From Xylaria sp. FL1777 (taxonomy: Eukaryota > Ascomycota > Sordariomycetes > Xylariales > Xylariaceae), in the NCBI GenBank assembly GCA_022578965.1, contig MU400841.1:1-32899 (forward strand): a stretch of 32,899 bases of DNA. Direction: 5' to 3'. Made by a program: the position numbers and the translations under genes. Within the stretch, counting starts at the first letter, position 1. Every line of letters begins with the position of its first letter. The notes beneath the pieces were generated by a model. The model was not told the origin of the DNA and searched no databases. It worked only from the letters and a program-made list of their open reading frames with translations. Positions 11,331-22,900 of this stretch are shown here, in pieces.

Positions 11331-11426
11331 AAATATATTTACATAAGCTCTTAAAAAAGATAAATTATAGCTTATAATAAACATAGCTTGCTGTTTTATG
11401 TTTTTAGTTTAAAGCACCTAAAATAA
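11287..11426 (-). repeat. Composite folded terminus of TIR element copy 1
   Basis: Reading inward from 11426, this end has the 25-bp TIR, then a former GC-rich hairpin at about 11375-11393 (now mutated), then an inverted copy of the TIR motif at about 11287-11312 (GGTTCTTTAAACTAAAATA on the plus strand). The TIR and its inverted copy could pair across about 90 bp. The same arrangement occurs in the other two copies. Confidence 0.75.
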
Positions 11427-11434
11427 TTGTTTTT

Positions 11435-11932
11435 AGTATTACTTATACTAGTTTTTATTTATTTGCTATTATAAGTGTTATAGCTAGGACCTTTTTTAAA
11501 TTCTTTATATTTAACTATAACTTTATAAGTTTAAGCTTAATTATTAAATAATTAAGATCGCTAAAATTAGCATAGCAACTTTTATTTATTAAATAAGTTG
11601 CATTTTATTTACAAAGTGCAAATATAACAAAAAACGAAAAAATAGTATTAAATAACCTATTTATTAAAAACGCAAATAACGTATTATTAAAACTTACTAG
11701 CAATGTAACTATAACGTAATAGCGTTTTAACAAAAAACATAAAGCTAACGGATTTTCTAGTGTATAAAAAATAGTTAATAGAATTATAAAACCAATATTA
11801 TAGCTACTAATGGAAAAAAAAATAGCAAAAGAAATCTTTTTTTAAAAGAACGTAAAAAAAGCGCAAATAATACATATGTTAAAAAAAGCCCAAAAAAGCT
11901 AGCAAAGCATAAAGCTTAACAATAAAAATAAC
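11435..11932 (+). pseudogene. 5' part of a LINE-like (Tad-type) ORF1, interrupted by the copia element
   Basis: From about 11810 a plus-strand frame reads MEKKIAKEIFF, stop, KNVKKAQIIHMLKKS, then a Lys-rich stretch with stops at RIP-prone codons, up to the CTTAA duplication of the retrotransposon. The 3' part with CCHC zinc knuckles resumes at 25322, on the other side of that insertion. The first part of the interval (11435-11800) is non-coding or unreadable and may be the LINE 5' untranslated region. The link between the two halves is inferred from the insertion geometry; the N-terminal half has no diagnostic motif of its own. Confidence 0.45.
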
Positions 11933-11937
11933 CTTAA

Positions 11938-12224
11938 TGTTAAATAAGCTTTATATAATCGTACGTTTAATACATATGTGCTAAAACAAAGTATAATAAT
12001 CTTTGTATTATAAGCTGTTTATGTTCTATATGTTTATAAGAAAAAAAAGTTCGTACGAAGCAAAAGTTCTTTTTTATGTGTGAAAACTTTGCTAGCGTAC
12101 AAGCTAAGCTAACACCGAGATTACTTTAATTTATGCAATAACTTTTGCACAAAGTGGTCTTTGTGCAAAACCTATTGTACGTACTATATATAAAAGTTGC
12201 AACTAATAACTAGTTATTTTAATA
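11938..12224 (-). repeat. LTR, 3' LTR of the minus-oriented copia element
   Basis: 287 bp, matching 25030-25316 end to end at equal length. It begins TGTTAAATAAG and ends TTTTAATA on the plus strand; the other copy begins TATT and ends TTTTAACA, so the intact LTR had TGTT...AACA ends. It is the less mutated of the two copies in places, keeping several CpG sites. A T-run at 12233-12241 just inside, A-rich on the element's own strand, is a possible polypurine tract. Confidence 0.9.
12143..12170. repeat. Perfect 12-bp hairpin within the LTR
   Basis: TTTTGCACAAAG at 12143-12154 and its exact reverse complement at 12159-12170 flank a TGGT loop. CAATA/TATTG just outside can extend the stem. In the other LTR the second arm is altered by mutation. 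It may fold in the element RNA, but its role is unknown. Confidence 0.7.
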
Positions 12225-13518
12225 CTAGCTACTTTTTTTTTGGTTGCAATTCTTTTTGTACAATGCTATTTAAAAGAAATAAAAAAGAATAGTTCTGTAA
12301 AAAGTTGAACACTTAATACTTTAATCCTTGCAAAAAAAAGGTTGCTTATATGTTTGCTTTTCTTAAACTTTATAGTTGTATAAAGCCTAGGTTTAAAGAT
12401 AGTTACTTTTTAATTAAAGCACTTAAACTTTTATACGGTTTAATTATTGCTAGCATAATTAAGGTTCTTTGTTTTTATTGTTATATAACTAACTAACGTT
12501 AGCTAATAGTATAAAATAAAGTATTAATAGTAAGCAATTTATACTAAGGTTAATTAAAGGTTTTTTTTTTGTATAGCAGCAAGTTTAATAATGTACTAAA
12601 GTATAAAAGCTAGGCTTTATTTATACAAAAAGCCTAAATTTTATAGTGCTTTTTGTTGCTTTTATATCTTTAAACTTCTTACATTGTATAGCTACTTATT
12701 TTACTATTAACTGCTTTATATATATATATATATACTTATAATAGCTTTACACTTAGTTATTTTTATATATATACTTATATATATATATATATATACTTAT
12801 ATAATAGCTGCTTTATTATAATACAACATTAATAATTGCTAGCTTTGCGTTATAAGCTAAAACAATAGTTATAACGTTATATAATTACTAACTAGTAATT
12901 TTAGCAATTAACTGTTCTTTTAGTTGCTATATATAAATATATATATTTGTTTTTTTTTTATATAGCTTATTGTTTAAGTAGTTTGCTAATAATTGTTTGT
13001 TATACAAAAAATAATAAGTTTTAAGTTATATTAATATCTTTAGTTAATATTAAAGTTTAAATTTTGCATAGTGCTTTAATTGCCTTTATTATAGCTTAAA
13101 TAATTTGTTATAAAAACTACTTTTATGCAGTATTTATTTAGTTATATAGCACTACAGTTACTTTATGTAGCTAAAATGCTTATATAAACTACAAAAGCTT
13201 TTTATTTTAAAGTTGCTAACAAGTAATAAAATTTTAAAGTAATGCATATATTATATACGTTTAGTAATTATATAGTGCTTATTATAATTATTATACTTAA
13301 ATAAATAAAAAAAAATTAATTGTTATATAGTAGTTTAATAAAAAGAATAAAAAGAAATATTAAGCATTTATATATAGCTTAAAAAATAATCGTACAAAAG
13401 AAAATATAAGATTTGCAATATTTTATAGTTTTTAGTGTTTTTTTTAAAATTAAATATATTTGCTTGTTGCTTTTTTATTTATTATATAATTATTATAACG
13501 ATCTTTATATAAAAATAT
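12225..13518 (-). other. 3' non-coding part of the copia element between RNase H and LTR
   Basis: About 1.3 kb of the retrotransposon lies here between the LTR and the nested TIR insertion. No coding motif was recognised. It holds TA microsatellites (12717-12804) and an 8-bp hairpin (TAGGCTTT at 12611-12618 with AAAGCCTA at 12629-12636). A 3' region this long after RNase H is somewhat unusual for copia and could hide a second ORF that I cannot read. Confidence 0.5.
12717..12804. repeat. TA microsatellites
   Basis: Two main TA dinucleotide runs, about 12717-12734 and 12777-12794, with a shorter run between them, joined by CTTATA-containing spacers. Confidence 0.85.
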
Positions 13519-13526
13519 TCTTTTAA

Positions 13527-13666
13527 TTATTTTAAGTGCTTTAGACTAAAAACATAAAACAGCGGGCTGCGTTTGCTGCAAGCTATAACTTACTTTTTTC
13601 GGGAGCTTATGCAAATATATTTGTAGGTCCAGGGCCTGCGTTCTATGTATTTTAGTTTAAAGCACT
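13527..13666 (+). repeat. Composite folded terminus of TIR element copy 2
   Basis: The TIR (13527-13551) is followed by a former GC hairpin at 13560-13578, with its left arm CAGCGGGC intact and its right arm mutated. An inverted copy of the TIR motif, TTTTAGTTTAAAGCACT, lies within 13641-13666. The reverse complement of 13641-13666 resembles the outer 30 bp of the terminus closely. Confidence 0.8.
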
Positions 13667-16154
13667 TTTGTTGATTTTTAAGCTAAAGTTTACTTTGCAT
13701 ACGTATATATACTATTTATACCTATAGATTATTTGCTAATAAAACCTAAAAAAAACAATTATAATATTGCTTAAGGCTTTTTATAATAATGCTTATATTT
13801 AGCGCTAATTTTATAATTAAAATACTTTATTATGTTATAATGTTTTAAGCTTAAATAATTAAAAGTTAAGCTTTATTTGTTAATTTATTAACTAGTATTA
13901 TTTTTTTATTTTATTATAAAACTGCAAACTTTTAATAATTTTAGCTTTAGCTTAATTAATAGTTGCTTTTTAAAAAAACTAATAGCTTTAAAACTTTTAG
14001 AATTTATTAAAGAACTTAGCAAACTAAATAAACTAGCTAATAATGCAGTATTAAGGCATTTATTTAGTAATTATATTTGGTATTTTATATAGTATATTTT
14101 GCTATAATTAAAATATAATTAATAGCACATATTAAAATATAACTTTATATAAGCTATTATTAGTGCTATTTTAAATTATGGTTAATTTAATAAATTATAT
14201 AAGCTTAAGCTTAAAGCTAAACAAATTAAGTTAATTTAATATATAGTATTTTATTATAATAATACTATATTAATAGCTTAAACTAGTTATAAAAAAAGCA
14301 TTATATTATAAACTGTTTTAATTATTATATAAAGTATAATAATTTTATAGTTATGCTTATTAAAATAATTAAAATATAACTAGTTTAATTTAATTGCTTA
14401 AAGTTTTAATACTTGTTTATTATTAATAATAAATAATATAATAAAAGTTAATTAGTACTATATAAATAGTTATAAAAATATGTTTTTATTGTTTAATAAA
14501 ATAATATTATATAAACTAAGTTAGCTTTAAAACGCTTTATATATATTATTTTTAAGCTTAAATAAGCTATTTAAAAATACTTTATTAATTTGTTTTATAA
14601 CTTTTTGTTTAACTAAAAGATTATATTTATAGCTATTAATAAACTTTATATAGTTTATTAATAAAAAGATTTCTAAATTATATACTTTAATATATATTAT
14701 ATAAAAGCGTTAGTTTTATAAAATATACTATAGTTTAGTTATATTATTATACTAAGCTTAAACGCTTAAAAGTTTATATTATTTAAAGCTAGATTTTAAA
14801 AGCAAAATATTTATTTAGAAAAACTATAATTTGTTTATGCTTTAATTAATTAGCTTAATATATTTTTTGTTGTTTATTTTATAGAAAAAAGTACTATTAT
14901 AAAAAATTACTAGCAATTAAGTTTCTTAATTAACAGAATATAATATAGTATAGCACACTTAATTCTTAAAACTATTGTTTTTATAAATAGCAAAAAAAAG
15001 TTTATTACTACGCGCTATTTTTTAATAATATAGCTTTAAAAATTAAAGTTTATTTTAACTAAAGTAAAGCGCTTTATTTAAAAATATAATATAAATATAT
15101 GTTTTAATAACTAATAGCAGTTATATAATAAGTTTATAAAGCTAGACTTTTTTTATTAAATTATGTTTACTATTATAGCTTTTAAAATAAAAATAAATAT
15201 TTATAATATAACGCATATTATTTAGTTTAGCTTTATTACTTTTAAAGACTTTTTAAACTTATTACAAAAGTTTAGCTAAGCTGTTTAAAATAATATAATA
15301 TAAAGAACAGCATTTTTTTTTGCTTTTTACTAGTATTTTGATTTATTAAAAGCATAAAAAATTAAGCTTTTTAAACTAAAGCATAAAAAAAAGCTACTAA
15401 AAAATAATTAAAGTAATTTATGCTTTATAATAAATATAAGCAATAATACGTTAAAAAGCTTAATGTTTAGCTATATATAGTTTATACTATTAAACTACTA
15501 ATTAATTATAACTAATAAGCTTAAAAATAAAAATAATTTAATAATTAACTTTAAACTAAAATAGTTTAAGCTAGTTAAGCTTGCTAAATAAACTAAAGCT
15601 AAACTAAAGTTTAAAAACAAGCTATAAACTATTTAATTAAACATATATAAGTTTATAAATATAAAATGCTTTAAAAAGTATGCTTTATAGTTTTTATAGC
15701 AGCTAAATAATAAAAATATTAAAAAGCAAAAAAATATATAATAAAAAATATGCTATAATTTATATTATTATAACTTTAGCTAACTATTAAAATTGCTACT
15801 AAAAATACGCTAGTAGTTTATACTTTAAAAAAAAACTATTTTTTAGTTTTTATAGCAAAAGCTTTAAAAATTTTGCGTAAAATACTTTATAAACTTATAT
15901 TAATACTTAAATTTTACCATTAATAATATAATAAAATATTTTATGCTAAAAAAAGTTTAATAGTATATTGCTGCTATATTTAATAAAGTAGTTAATATAA
16001 ATATTATGTTTTTTTTAGTTTATAATGCTATAAAAATATTTAAATAAAATAAATAAAAAAAATATAGCTATGTTTTATATACTAAGCTTTTTATAATATA
16101 TTAGTATGTTTTTAATAAGCATGCTAAGCATTTTGTAAACAAAGCATAAATTAA
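13624..16154 (-). pseudogene. Large degraded reading frame of TIR element copy 2, unrecognised protein
   Basis: This is the counterpart of the 8800-11330 frame in copy 1. It reads on the minus strand with a different set of RIP stops, so comparing the two recovers some codons that either alone has lost. For example, the segment around 14000-14050 here keeps ALLASLFSLLSSLIN-like codons, and the copy near 10900 differs at several of them. No catalytic motif is recognisable with confidence. Confidence 0.4.
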
Positions 16155-19100
16155 AAATATTATTAAAAACATACTTTATTTAATTTTAAAATTAATACTA
16201 AAAATGCAAACAAAGCAACAATTAAATACTTATTAAACGCTTAGTATATAGTTAAGCTAGTTAGCTTTACGTTTAGTAGTAGCTATAACTCTTGTTTTAT
16301 TATTTTTAGTAGAACTAACTATAGTTATATTACTTTTAAGTGCTTTTTTTATATATATAAATATATTGCTAGCTATAGATTTATTAGTATAATTTAAACT
16401 ACTAAAGCATAATAAAAAATCACTAGCAAATAATAGTTCTAAAAAGCCAAAAAAAAAGCAAAAAGAATAAAATATATATAATACCTTGTGCTAATTTATA
16501 TTTAGCTATAGTTCTTTAGTTTTTTTTTTTTTCTTTTTTGCTTTTTTATAATTAAAGGTATATAGCTGCTATTTTTTATTACTTTTAATAAATAGCTTAT
16601 TTTTATTAGCTAAACTTAATATGTTTTGCTATATTAAAACTTTAGTTAATTAAATAACTTTAATATTAAACTTATTAATTTTAGTATTAACAAATTATTG
16701 CTTTTTTTTTATTAATAAATTTAGCATATTAAAAAGATTATATAATATAATATAACTATTAATATATTTTTTAGTATTGCTATTAATATATATTTTGCAA
16801 GCATATTTAATAATATTTTAGTTAGTAAAAAAAAAAATATGCTGCTTATTTTAATATATTTAAAAGAACTATTTTATATTGCTATAGATTAAAGTAGTAT
16901 AAAAGTTTATAATAGTTAATTAATTAAATATAATAAAAATATTTTACGTAAAGTTTTTATTATTTTTTATATTAATTGCAAAAGTATTATTAATATGCTT
17001 TAAAGCTAAATTAATAGCTTTTTATTTGCTTTTAGTTATAATATATTAAATAAAGCTTAACTGTAGTATTTTTGTTATAAGTTTTAGTTTTATAACATTA
17101 AAATAAAATAACTAAGCAAAATATAATATTTTTAGTTTATAATTACTAAACTTTTTTTTATAAAAAAAAATAAAAAAATAAAAAATAATTTAATATAATA
17201 TTTTATAGTTGTTAAGCTAAACTACTATAATTATTATAAGTAAATATTTTATAATATTTATATATTAATAATAGCTTTAAAACTTAATATTAATTAATTT
17301 GCTTTTGTTTTAAATATATTTTTTTGTTTAATTTGTATATTTTAACTATTAAAACTATAAAGCTGCAATTTTTTGCTTAAGTAATATAAGATTTATGCTT
17401 TTTAATACTATTTAAATATAATTTAGTTAAACTTTATTAAAAAATAGTATACTAAATTTAACTAAGTTATAAATTAAAAACACTAAAATATAAGCATAAA
17501 ACTTATTATATAGTAATAATAAAGCTTAATAGTATTAAACTTTATTTTTTTTAATATGTTACTTATAGCTAAAGAATTATATGTTATGTTTTATAAAAAA
17601 ATCTTAAAAAGTTTAAAAAATTAGTTAAATAAAATTTAGCGCAATATAAAAAAAAGCTAGTATAAAAAGCATTTATTATTTATAGTTATATATATTGCTT
17701 ATTTTTATTTAAGCAGTTATTATAGCTTAAATAAAAAATGTAGTTTTTTGATTTTTATATACTATTATAAGTTATTTATTATAGTTTTAATAATTTAAAA
17801 TAGTATAAAATAAAATATTATAAACTTAATATATTTTAAATATTTTTTTTTTGTTTTTATAAATAGCAAAAGTTTATAAAATATAACTAACGTTATTTTA
17901 TGGTTATATAATGTTTAAAAATAAAGCAAACTTTTCTAAATATAATAATTTAAATAAAAAACAAATAATATAAATTAATAAATAATTAGTTGTTTTACTT
18001 ATATAAGCTAAAGTTAGCATTAAGTAAAAAAAAAGCTATTTTTTTTTAAAAAAAGTAGTAGTATGCTATTATAACTATATAAATAAGTTAAGCATATTTA
18101 AACTAGCAATTATAAAACAATTAGTTAAATTTTGCATAATATTTTTATAACTTATGCTAAAATTTTAAACATTATTTTTAAAGTTAAAATTGTTATATAT
18201 AAACATAATATTTAAGTTATAAATAATATGCTTTAAGTTAAGCTATATATTTATTAATTTAAGTACTAAAATATTAGCTAATTAGCTGCTATATATACAA
18301 CTTTGTTTAGCTATTTTATTTAGCTGTTTTAAAATAAACTTATAGCTAATATATACTTTAAATTAAGCAAAAGTATTAATTATTTAAGTTTATGTTTTAT
18401 TATTATAAAAATAAATGCTAATAAATTATTATAAAAAATTGCTTATTAAAAGTATATATATACTTAATAATAAAGCTATAATTATATATGCTTTAGTAAT
18501 ATAAAAAAATAGCATGTTAGCTTTAGTTATGTTATAAGATTTATGCCTAGTTTGCTAATTTATAAAAATATTTAAAAAAAAGGCAATAAAACGTAAAAAT
18601 ACGTTTTAAATTTAAAACTAAAAAAAACGAAATAACTTTTTAATTTATTGCGTATTATAAACATTTTTAATTTAGCAGAGCTTTTTATTAAAAGCTTTAA
18701 ATGCTTTAAGATTAAATTTAGTAAAGGCTAGTTGTTTAAATAAAATAAAAAGCTCGTTTTAAAATGCAAAAATATTAATAATATTATAACTTGCATTGTT
18801 TTTTTTAAATTTTATTTAAATACTAGCTTTTTAAAAATGCTATTAAACTTCGAAGTTTTTTAATATATTAATTATTTTGTATATTTGTAGCTTTAACTAA
18901 TTATTAATTGCAGTTTGTAATAAAAGCTATCCTTTTAAAAACTAACAAAAATTGTAGCTTTAATTACAATTATAATGCTAGTATTTTTGTGTGTTTATTA
19001 TAACTTATTGCTAGCATACAAAATTAGATTTCTTATTTAAATTGTTACTTTTATAATTAGAATTATTTTTAAAGTTAAAAGCAATAAAAGTAATATTAAA

Positions 19101-19310
19101 AAAGTTAGTTAATTTAAATATAAAAAATAGCATAAACGTTAGTATAGTAAACTATATAAGCAAGCAAAATAATTACAAAAAAAACAATAGTAAAAAAAAC
19201 AATATTTTAGTTAGAAAATTTATAGTATGTAATATAACAAAAACTAAGCGTTAGAAAAATATAAAAAAAATATAACTATATATAAAATATAATAATTAAT
19301 TAATTAAGTA
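16155..19310. other. Outer half of TIR element copy 2, degraded and of unknown strand
   Basis: Counterpart of 5650-8799. The end near 18660-19080 is less mutated and gives codon-like reading on the plus strand as well as the minus strand. I could not settle which strand carries the gene, and no domain was recognised. Confidence 0.3.
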
Positions 19311-19393
19311 TAACTTTAAACGGATTTAAAGTTGCTGCATAAATAAATTATAGTTTGTTGTTTTTTAAATAAAGATGTAAGCAGGAAAATTAA

Positions 19394-19523
19394 CATAGTT
19401 GCTTTAGACTAGAATTTCAAGTTTGTGTTAAAAGGGGTAAAAAGGGTTATAATTAGTAAAAAGGTAGTATAGCTAAAGAAGTATAAACGCAAGGATTATT
19501 TTGGTTTAAGGCACCTAAGATAA
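19394..19523 (-). repeat. Outer terminus of TIR element copy 2
   Basis: The TIR at 19499-19523 and an inverted partial copy of the TIR motif (CATAGTTGCTTTAGACTAGA, from 19394) lie about 85 bp apart, as in copy 1. The last 200 bp of this copy keep GGGG and GGG runs and look less mutated than the element interior. Confidence 0.65.
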
Positions 19524-19639
19524 TCTTTTAACTCTTTTTTTTAATTTGTTTATATAAAAGTTATTTTTACTTCTTTTTTATAAATGCTTTTATTTGTATA
19601 GTTAGCTAGTTTATAAATACTAAGGTTTTTAGCGCTTAG

Positions 19640-20145
19640 TTTAGTATTTTTTTTGTAAACGCGTTAGCTAAATTATTTTTGCTATTAATTTATTATACTT
19701 TAGAAATTTTTCTTTTTTTGTATAACTTTTTAAGTAATATAATATTAATTATAAGGCGTTTTTTTTAAGTAATTCTTAGCTTTATTAAATAGTTATATAA
19801 TAATTTTAAGTTTAAATATAATATAGCAAAAATTAAAAGTATTCTTAGCGTAGCTATAATTTTTTAAAGCGTTATACAAAAAGCTATAGCGCTATTAAAG
19901 CTATTTATTATGCTATATAATTTACTAGCTAATATACTTTATATTACTTGCTTACATTTGCTAAAGTTTTAATATACGATATTTTTTTCGATTTTAAAAG
20001 CTAGGTTTTTTTTTATATAATGCTTTATTGCAAATATAATAATAAATCCAAGTTATAAAGTTATATTAGTATTATTTATAAATAAACTATTTATAAAAAT
20101 AAATAGTTTTATATAGCTTAAATCTAAAAGTATAAACGTTAATCT
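19640..20145 (-). pseudogene. RNase H domain of the copia polyprotein (degraded)
   Basis: Read on the minus strand from 20145 down, the frame gives LTFILLDLSYIKLFIFINSL, then, after a gap, CKQVI, stop, SILASKLYSIINSFNSAIAF. Further down it gives LIKLRIT, stop, KKRLIINIILLKKLYKKRKI and finally NNLANAFTKKI near 19645-19677. These match successive blocks of RNase H in Ascomycota-type copia polyproteins, including the terminal NPADAFTK-like block with Pro and Asp altered. Catalytic acidic residues are mostly changed. The polyprotein ends around 19630, about 100 bp before the nested TIR insertion, so that insertion did not cut the coding region. Confidence 0.82.
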
Positions 20146-20339
20146 GCAATTATAATTATTTATTTGCTACTTAACTTTATAGTTTAAATTCTTAATATTT
20201 ACTAGTGCTAAATTAATTACTTAAGTAATAGCTACAAGGTTATATATAGCTTTTAGTTAGCAAATGCTGTTTATATAAGCGCTACTTACGCGTTAAAAAA
20301 CATATTGCTATGTAGCATTTTTTGTATAAAAGTTAATTA

Positions 20340-21100
20340 AAGCTAATTAGTTTGCTTAGCTTTTTTGCGTAAGCGTTATATTTTCTTTATACAAAAAAAT
20401 AATTTAACTACTATTAAATTTAATAAGGTAATCTTATTATAAAGTTTTCTTTAGCTTTGTATAAAACTTTACTTTGTATAACTTATGTTTTTCTTTTGCT
20501 AAAAATTCAGATATAGCAAAGCTAAACGTATTGTTTGTTTGTAAACTTGTAATATTAAATTTATATAAAAGTTTTAATATAAACAATAAACATAAGTTAT
20601 ACATAAAAACTACTATACTAAGTTTTTTATAATAATGTTAATAATAAGTTTTAAACTAATATAGCTTTAATTTAGCTAAGCTATATAATAGTTATATAAT
20701 TTATATAATTGTTTTTTTAAAATATTTTAAAACAAGTTTAAAAAATAATTATGCAAGGATTTTTTATGCAAGCTTATTTTTCGATTATATATATGCTTAC
20801 GTAATATTTTAAAGTTTGCTTAAAGCATTAAAGTCTTAAATTAGCAAAAGGCCTAAAGCTAATAATAGCTGTTAGCTTATTTGCTAAATTATTAGCAATT
20901 AAATTAGTACAGTTTTTTTTTTTATATTGTTATAGCTTTATATAACTAATTTAAACTTTTTATATAGCTTAATTGTTTTCTTTTTGATTTTTTGTATAAA
21001 GCAAAACTTGAAAATTTAAGTATTATTATGTTTGTTCGGATTATATTTTATAAACTAAAAAACATTTCATATAATAAAGTTATTAATCTTTATAGCGTTT
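20340..21100 (-). pseudogene. Reverse transcriptase domain of the copia polyprotein (degraded)
   Basis: On the minus strand the clearest block is at about 20450-20553, reading ITSLQTNNTFSFAISEF then LAKEKHKLYKVKFYTKLKK. This corresponds to the conserved QTDDTL-type segment of fungal copia reverse transcriptases, with both Asp turned to Asn. A downstream ITLTQK block near 20350-20380 follows at the expected distance. The upstream active-site region (about 20600-21100) is too degraded to place residues. The domain lies between integrase and RNase H, as in copia. Confidence 0.75.
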
Positions 21101-21429
21101 AATTCTTTAAATAAAGCGCTAAAAGTACTAATAATACTATTTTTGCGTAATTTTACTGCTAAAGCATAGTTTTGTTTTTTTTTTAAAGTTAAAAACAAGT
21201 TGCTAATGTTTTATATAAACGTTATAAAAAAGTTTTTAGCTTTTTTAGGTTTTTTGCGTTTTTTTTATATAGCTAGTTTTATAACTAGTTTTACAATAAT
21301 TATGTTTTTTTTTTACTATTTATTAAAGTATATTTAATTATATAGTAATATAGCTTAATTTATGTTTATTTAAAGCAAATTAAGCTGTTTGTAAAGTTAA
21401 TAATTATGTTAAGTTTTTTAATTAACTAT

Positions 21430-22900
21430 ATTTTATATAGTTTTTTCTAGCTTTGCTTTTTATGCTATATAAAGATTTTACTGCATAAAAGTAAAAATAA
21501 TACTTTATATAAAGCTAGCTTATTATGTTTATAAATTGTATAGCTAATTTTAATTTTTGCTTGTTTTTTGCAAAACATTTTTATAGCTTTTTTAACTGCT
21601 TTAGCTCTTCGTATAATATTTAGTAAAAAAAGAAAATCTTAATTAACCTTTAAATATGCTTTAAATATAAAAAGCATTAAAATTAAGCTATTAAGCTCTA
21701 CAGTATTATTTAAAGCTTTAATTGCTGTTTATAAAATTAACTTATTTTTTATATAATAACTTAGTTTAGCTTTTAGTATGTTATACGTATAACAAAAAAG
21801 TTTATATGCTTTTTTTATTTTATTAATAGCTTAGTAAGCTTTAATAAGCATTTTTTAGCACTTTATACTTACGATTTTAGCTTAGTTTTAAAATTCTTTA
21901 AACAAAAAGTTTATACTAAAGTTATATATAATATAGTTTAAAAGTTTTTAATATACGTTAATTTAGCATTTATATAAAGCTTTTTAAGCGTTTTATATAA
22001 ACATAGATTTTAAAAATATAACTATTTAAAATAATATAACTGCATTAATTATATATAAAACCTGCTTGTTGTTTATTTATATAGCATTAATTATAACTTT
22101 ATAATTAAAGTTATAGTTATTTTTAATTATAAACTTAAAATAATAAAGTGCTTAGTTATATAACTAGCAATAATAATAAAACTTTTAAATTTTTTTTAAA
22201 GCAAAGCAATTAATATTATAGCTTATATAACTAAGCATATTATATAGTTTTTTTGTATAAAGGTATTTAAAGCATTTATAAAGCTTTTAAAGTTTTATTT
22301 TTATAAAATATAAACTTGCTTTATATAAGCTAATATTAAAAAACAGGTATTTTTATTTTTATATAACAAAAATAGTCTTTTTGTTTTATTATATAATAAC
22401 GTTTTTTATATTATTAAAGTATGTTTTTAAGCAGTTAGCGTTTTTTAATAAAAATAAAAAAAAAGTAAAAATATTTAAAACATAATATATAGTTATACTA
22501 AAGGCGTTTTTTATTTGTATAGTGCTTATAGCACTTATAGTATTACTTTTGCTAAAATAAATGTAAGCGCTACTTAAAGTTTAATTAATTTTTATACAAA
22601 AATATATTTAAAAGTATGCTTTTAATTAAGCTTTTTTTATTATTAAATAATTAAAAGCATTAATATTTTAAAGTTTATTTTAGTAGTTTATATAATAATA
22701 ATTACTTAATATAAACTAATTATATAATATTATTATTTTATAGTTTTAAATGTTTTTTTTTATTATATAATAAAAAAATGCACTATTTATTAAATATTAA
22801 GTAGTTTAATTACTAAATTTTTTATTAATATTTTTAGTACTATTGTTTAACTTTAAATATTTTTTGCATTTTGCTATATATAAAAAGAATTTTTTTAAAG
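21430..22900 (-). pseudogene. Integrase region of the copia polyprotein (degraded)
   Basis: The minus-strand frame from about 21730 reads TAIKALNNTVELNSLILMLF, then IFKAYLKVN, stop, DFLFLLNIIRRAKAVKKAIK, then CKKQAKIKISYTIYKHNK. This is the segment after the catalytic core in fungal copia integrases, with its AVKAVNDTAGP-type start and the basic helix after it. Upstream, to about 22900, the core is expected, but the DDE residues could not be placed. The N-terminal limit is a guess from family size. Confidence 0.72.

Larger units (their letters stand above)
5431..11426 (+). mobile_element. Unclassified TIR DNA transposon, copy 1 (5,996 bp), with 8-bp target duplication
   Basis: The boundaries are exact. 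25-bp terminal inverted repeats occupy 5431-5455 and 11402-11426 and share the core AGGTGCYTTAAACYARAA, and the direct repeat TTGTTTTT flanks the element at 5423-5430 and 11427-11434. The whole length is repeated in inverted orientation at 13527-19523. The two copies differ mainly by transitions. Eight-bp target duplications are typical of hAT, P and Zisupton-like transposons, but these ends (TTATCTYAGG) are not the usual hAT start. Strand is given for the recognisable coding remnant, which runs toward the 11426 end. The element is dead. Confidence 0.9.
13527..19523 (-). mobile_element. Unclassified TIR DNA transposon, copy 2 (5,997 bp), nested in the copia element
   Basis: TIRs occupy 13527-13551 and 19499-19523. 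The perfect duplication TCTTTTAA flanks it at 13519-13526 and 19524-19531. It is inverted relative to copy 1 and one base longer, and positions map as copy 1 position plus copy 2 position = about 24,954. Since its duplication differs from that of copy 1, it is an independent insertion, not half of an inverted duplication. It sits inside the retrotransposon, downstream of the RNase H end, so it inserted after the retrotransposon did. Confidence 0.9.

Noticed and set aside
5431..11426. hAT transposon assignment
   Set aside because: The 8-bp duplication fits, but the ends do not follow the usual hAT terminal pattern and no hAT dimerisation motif was seen, so the element is left unclassified.
5431..19523. 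A single 14-kb palindrome formed by inverted duplication
   Set aside because: The two arms have different 8-bp target duplications and sit in different host sequences (copy 2 inside the copia element), so they are independent insertions.
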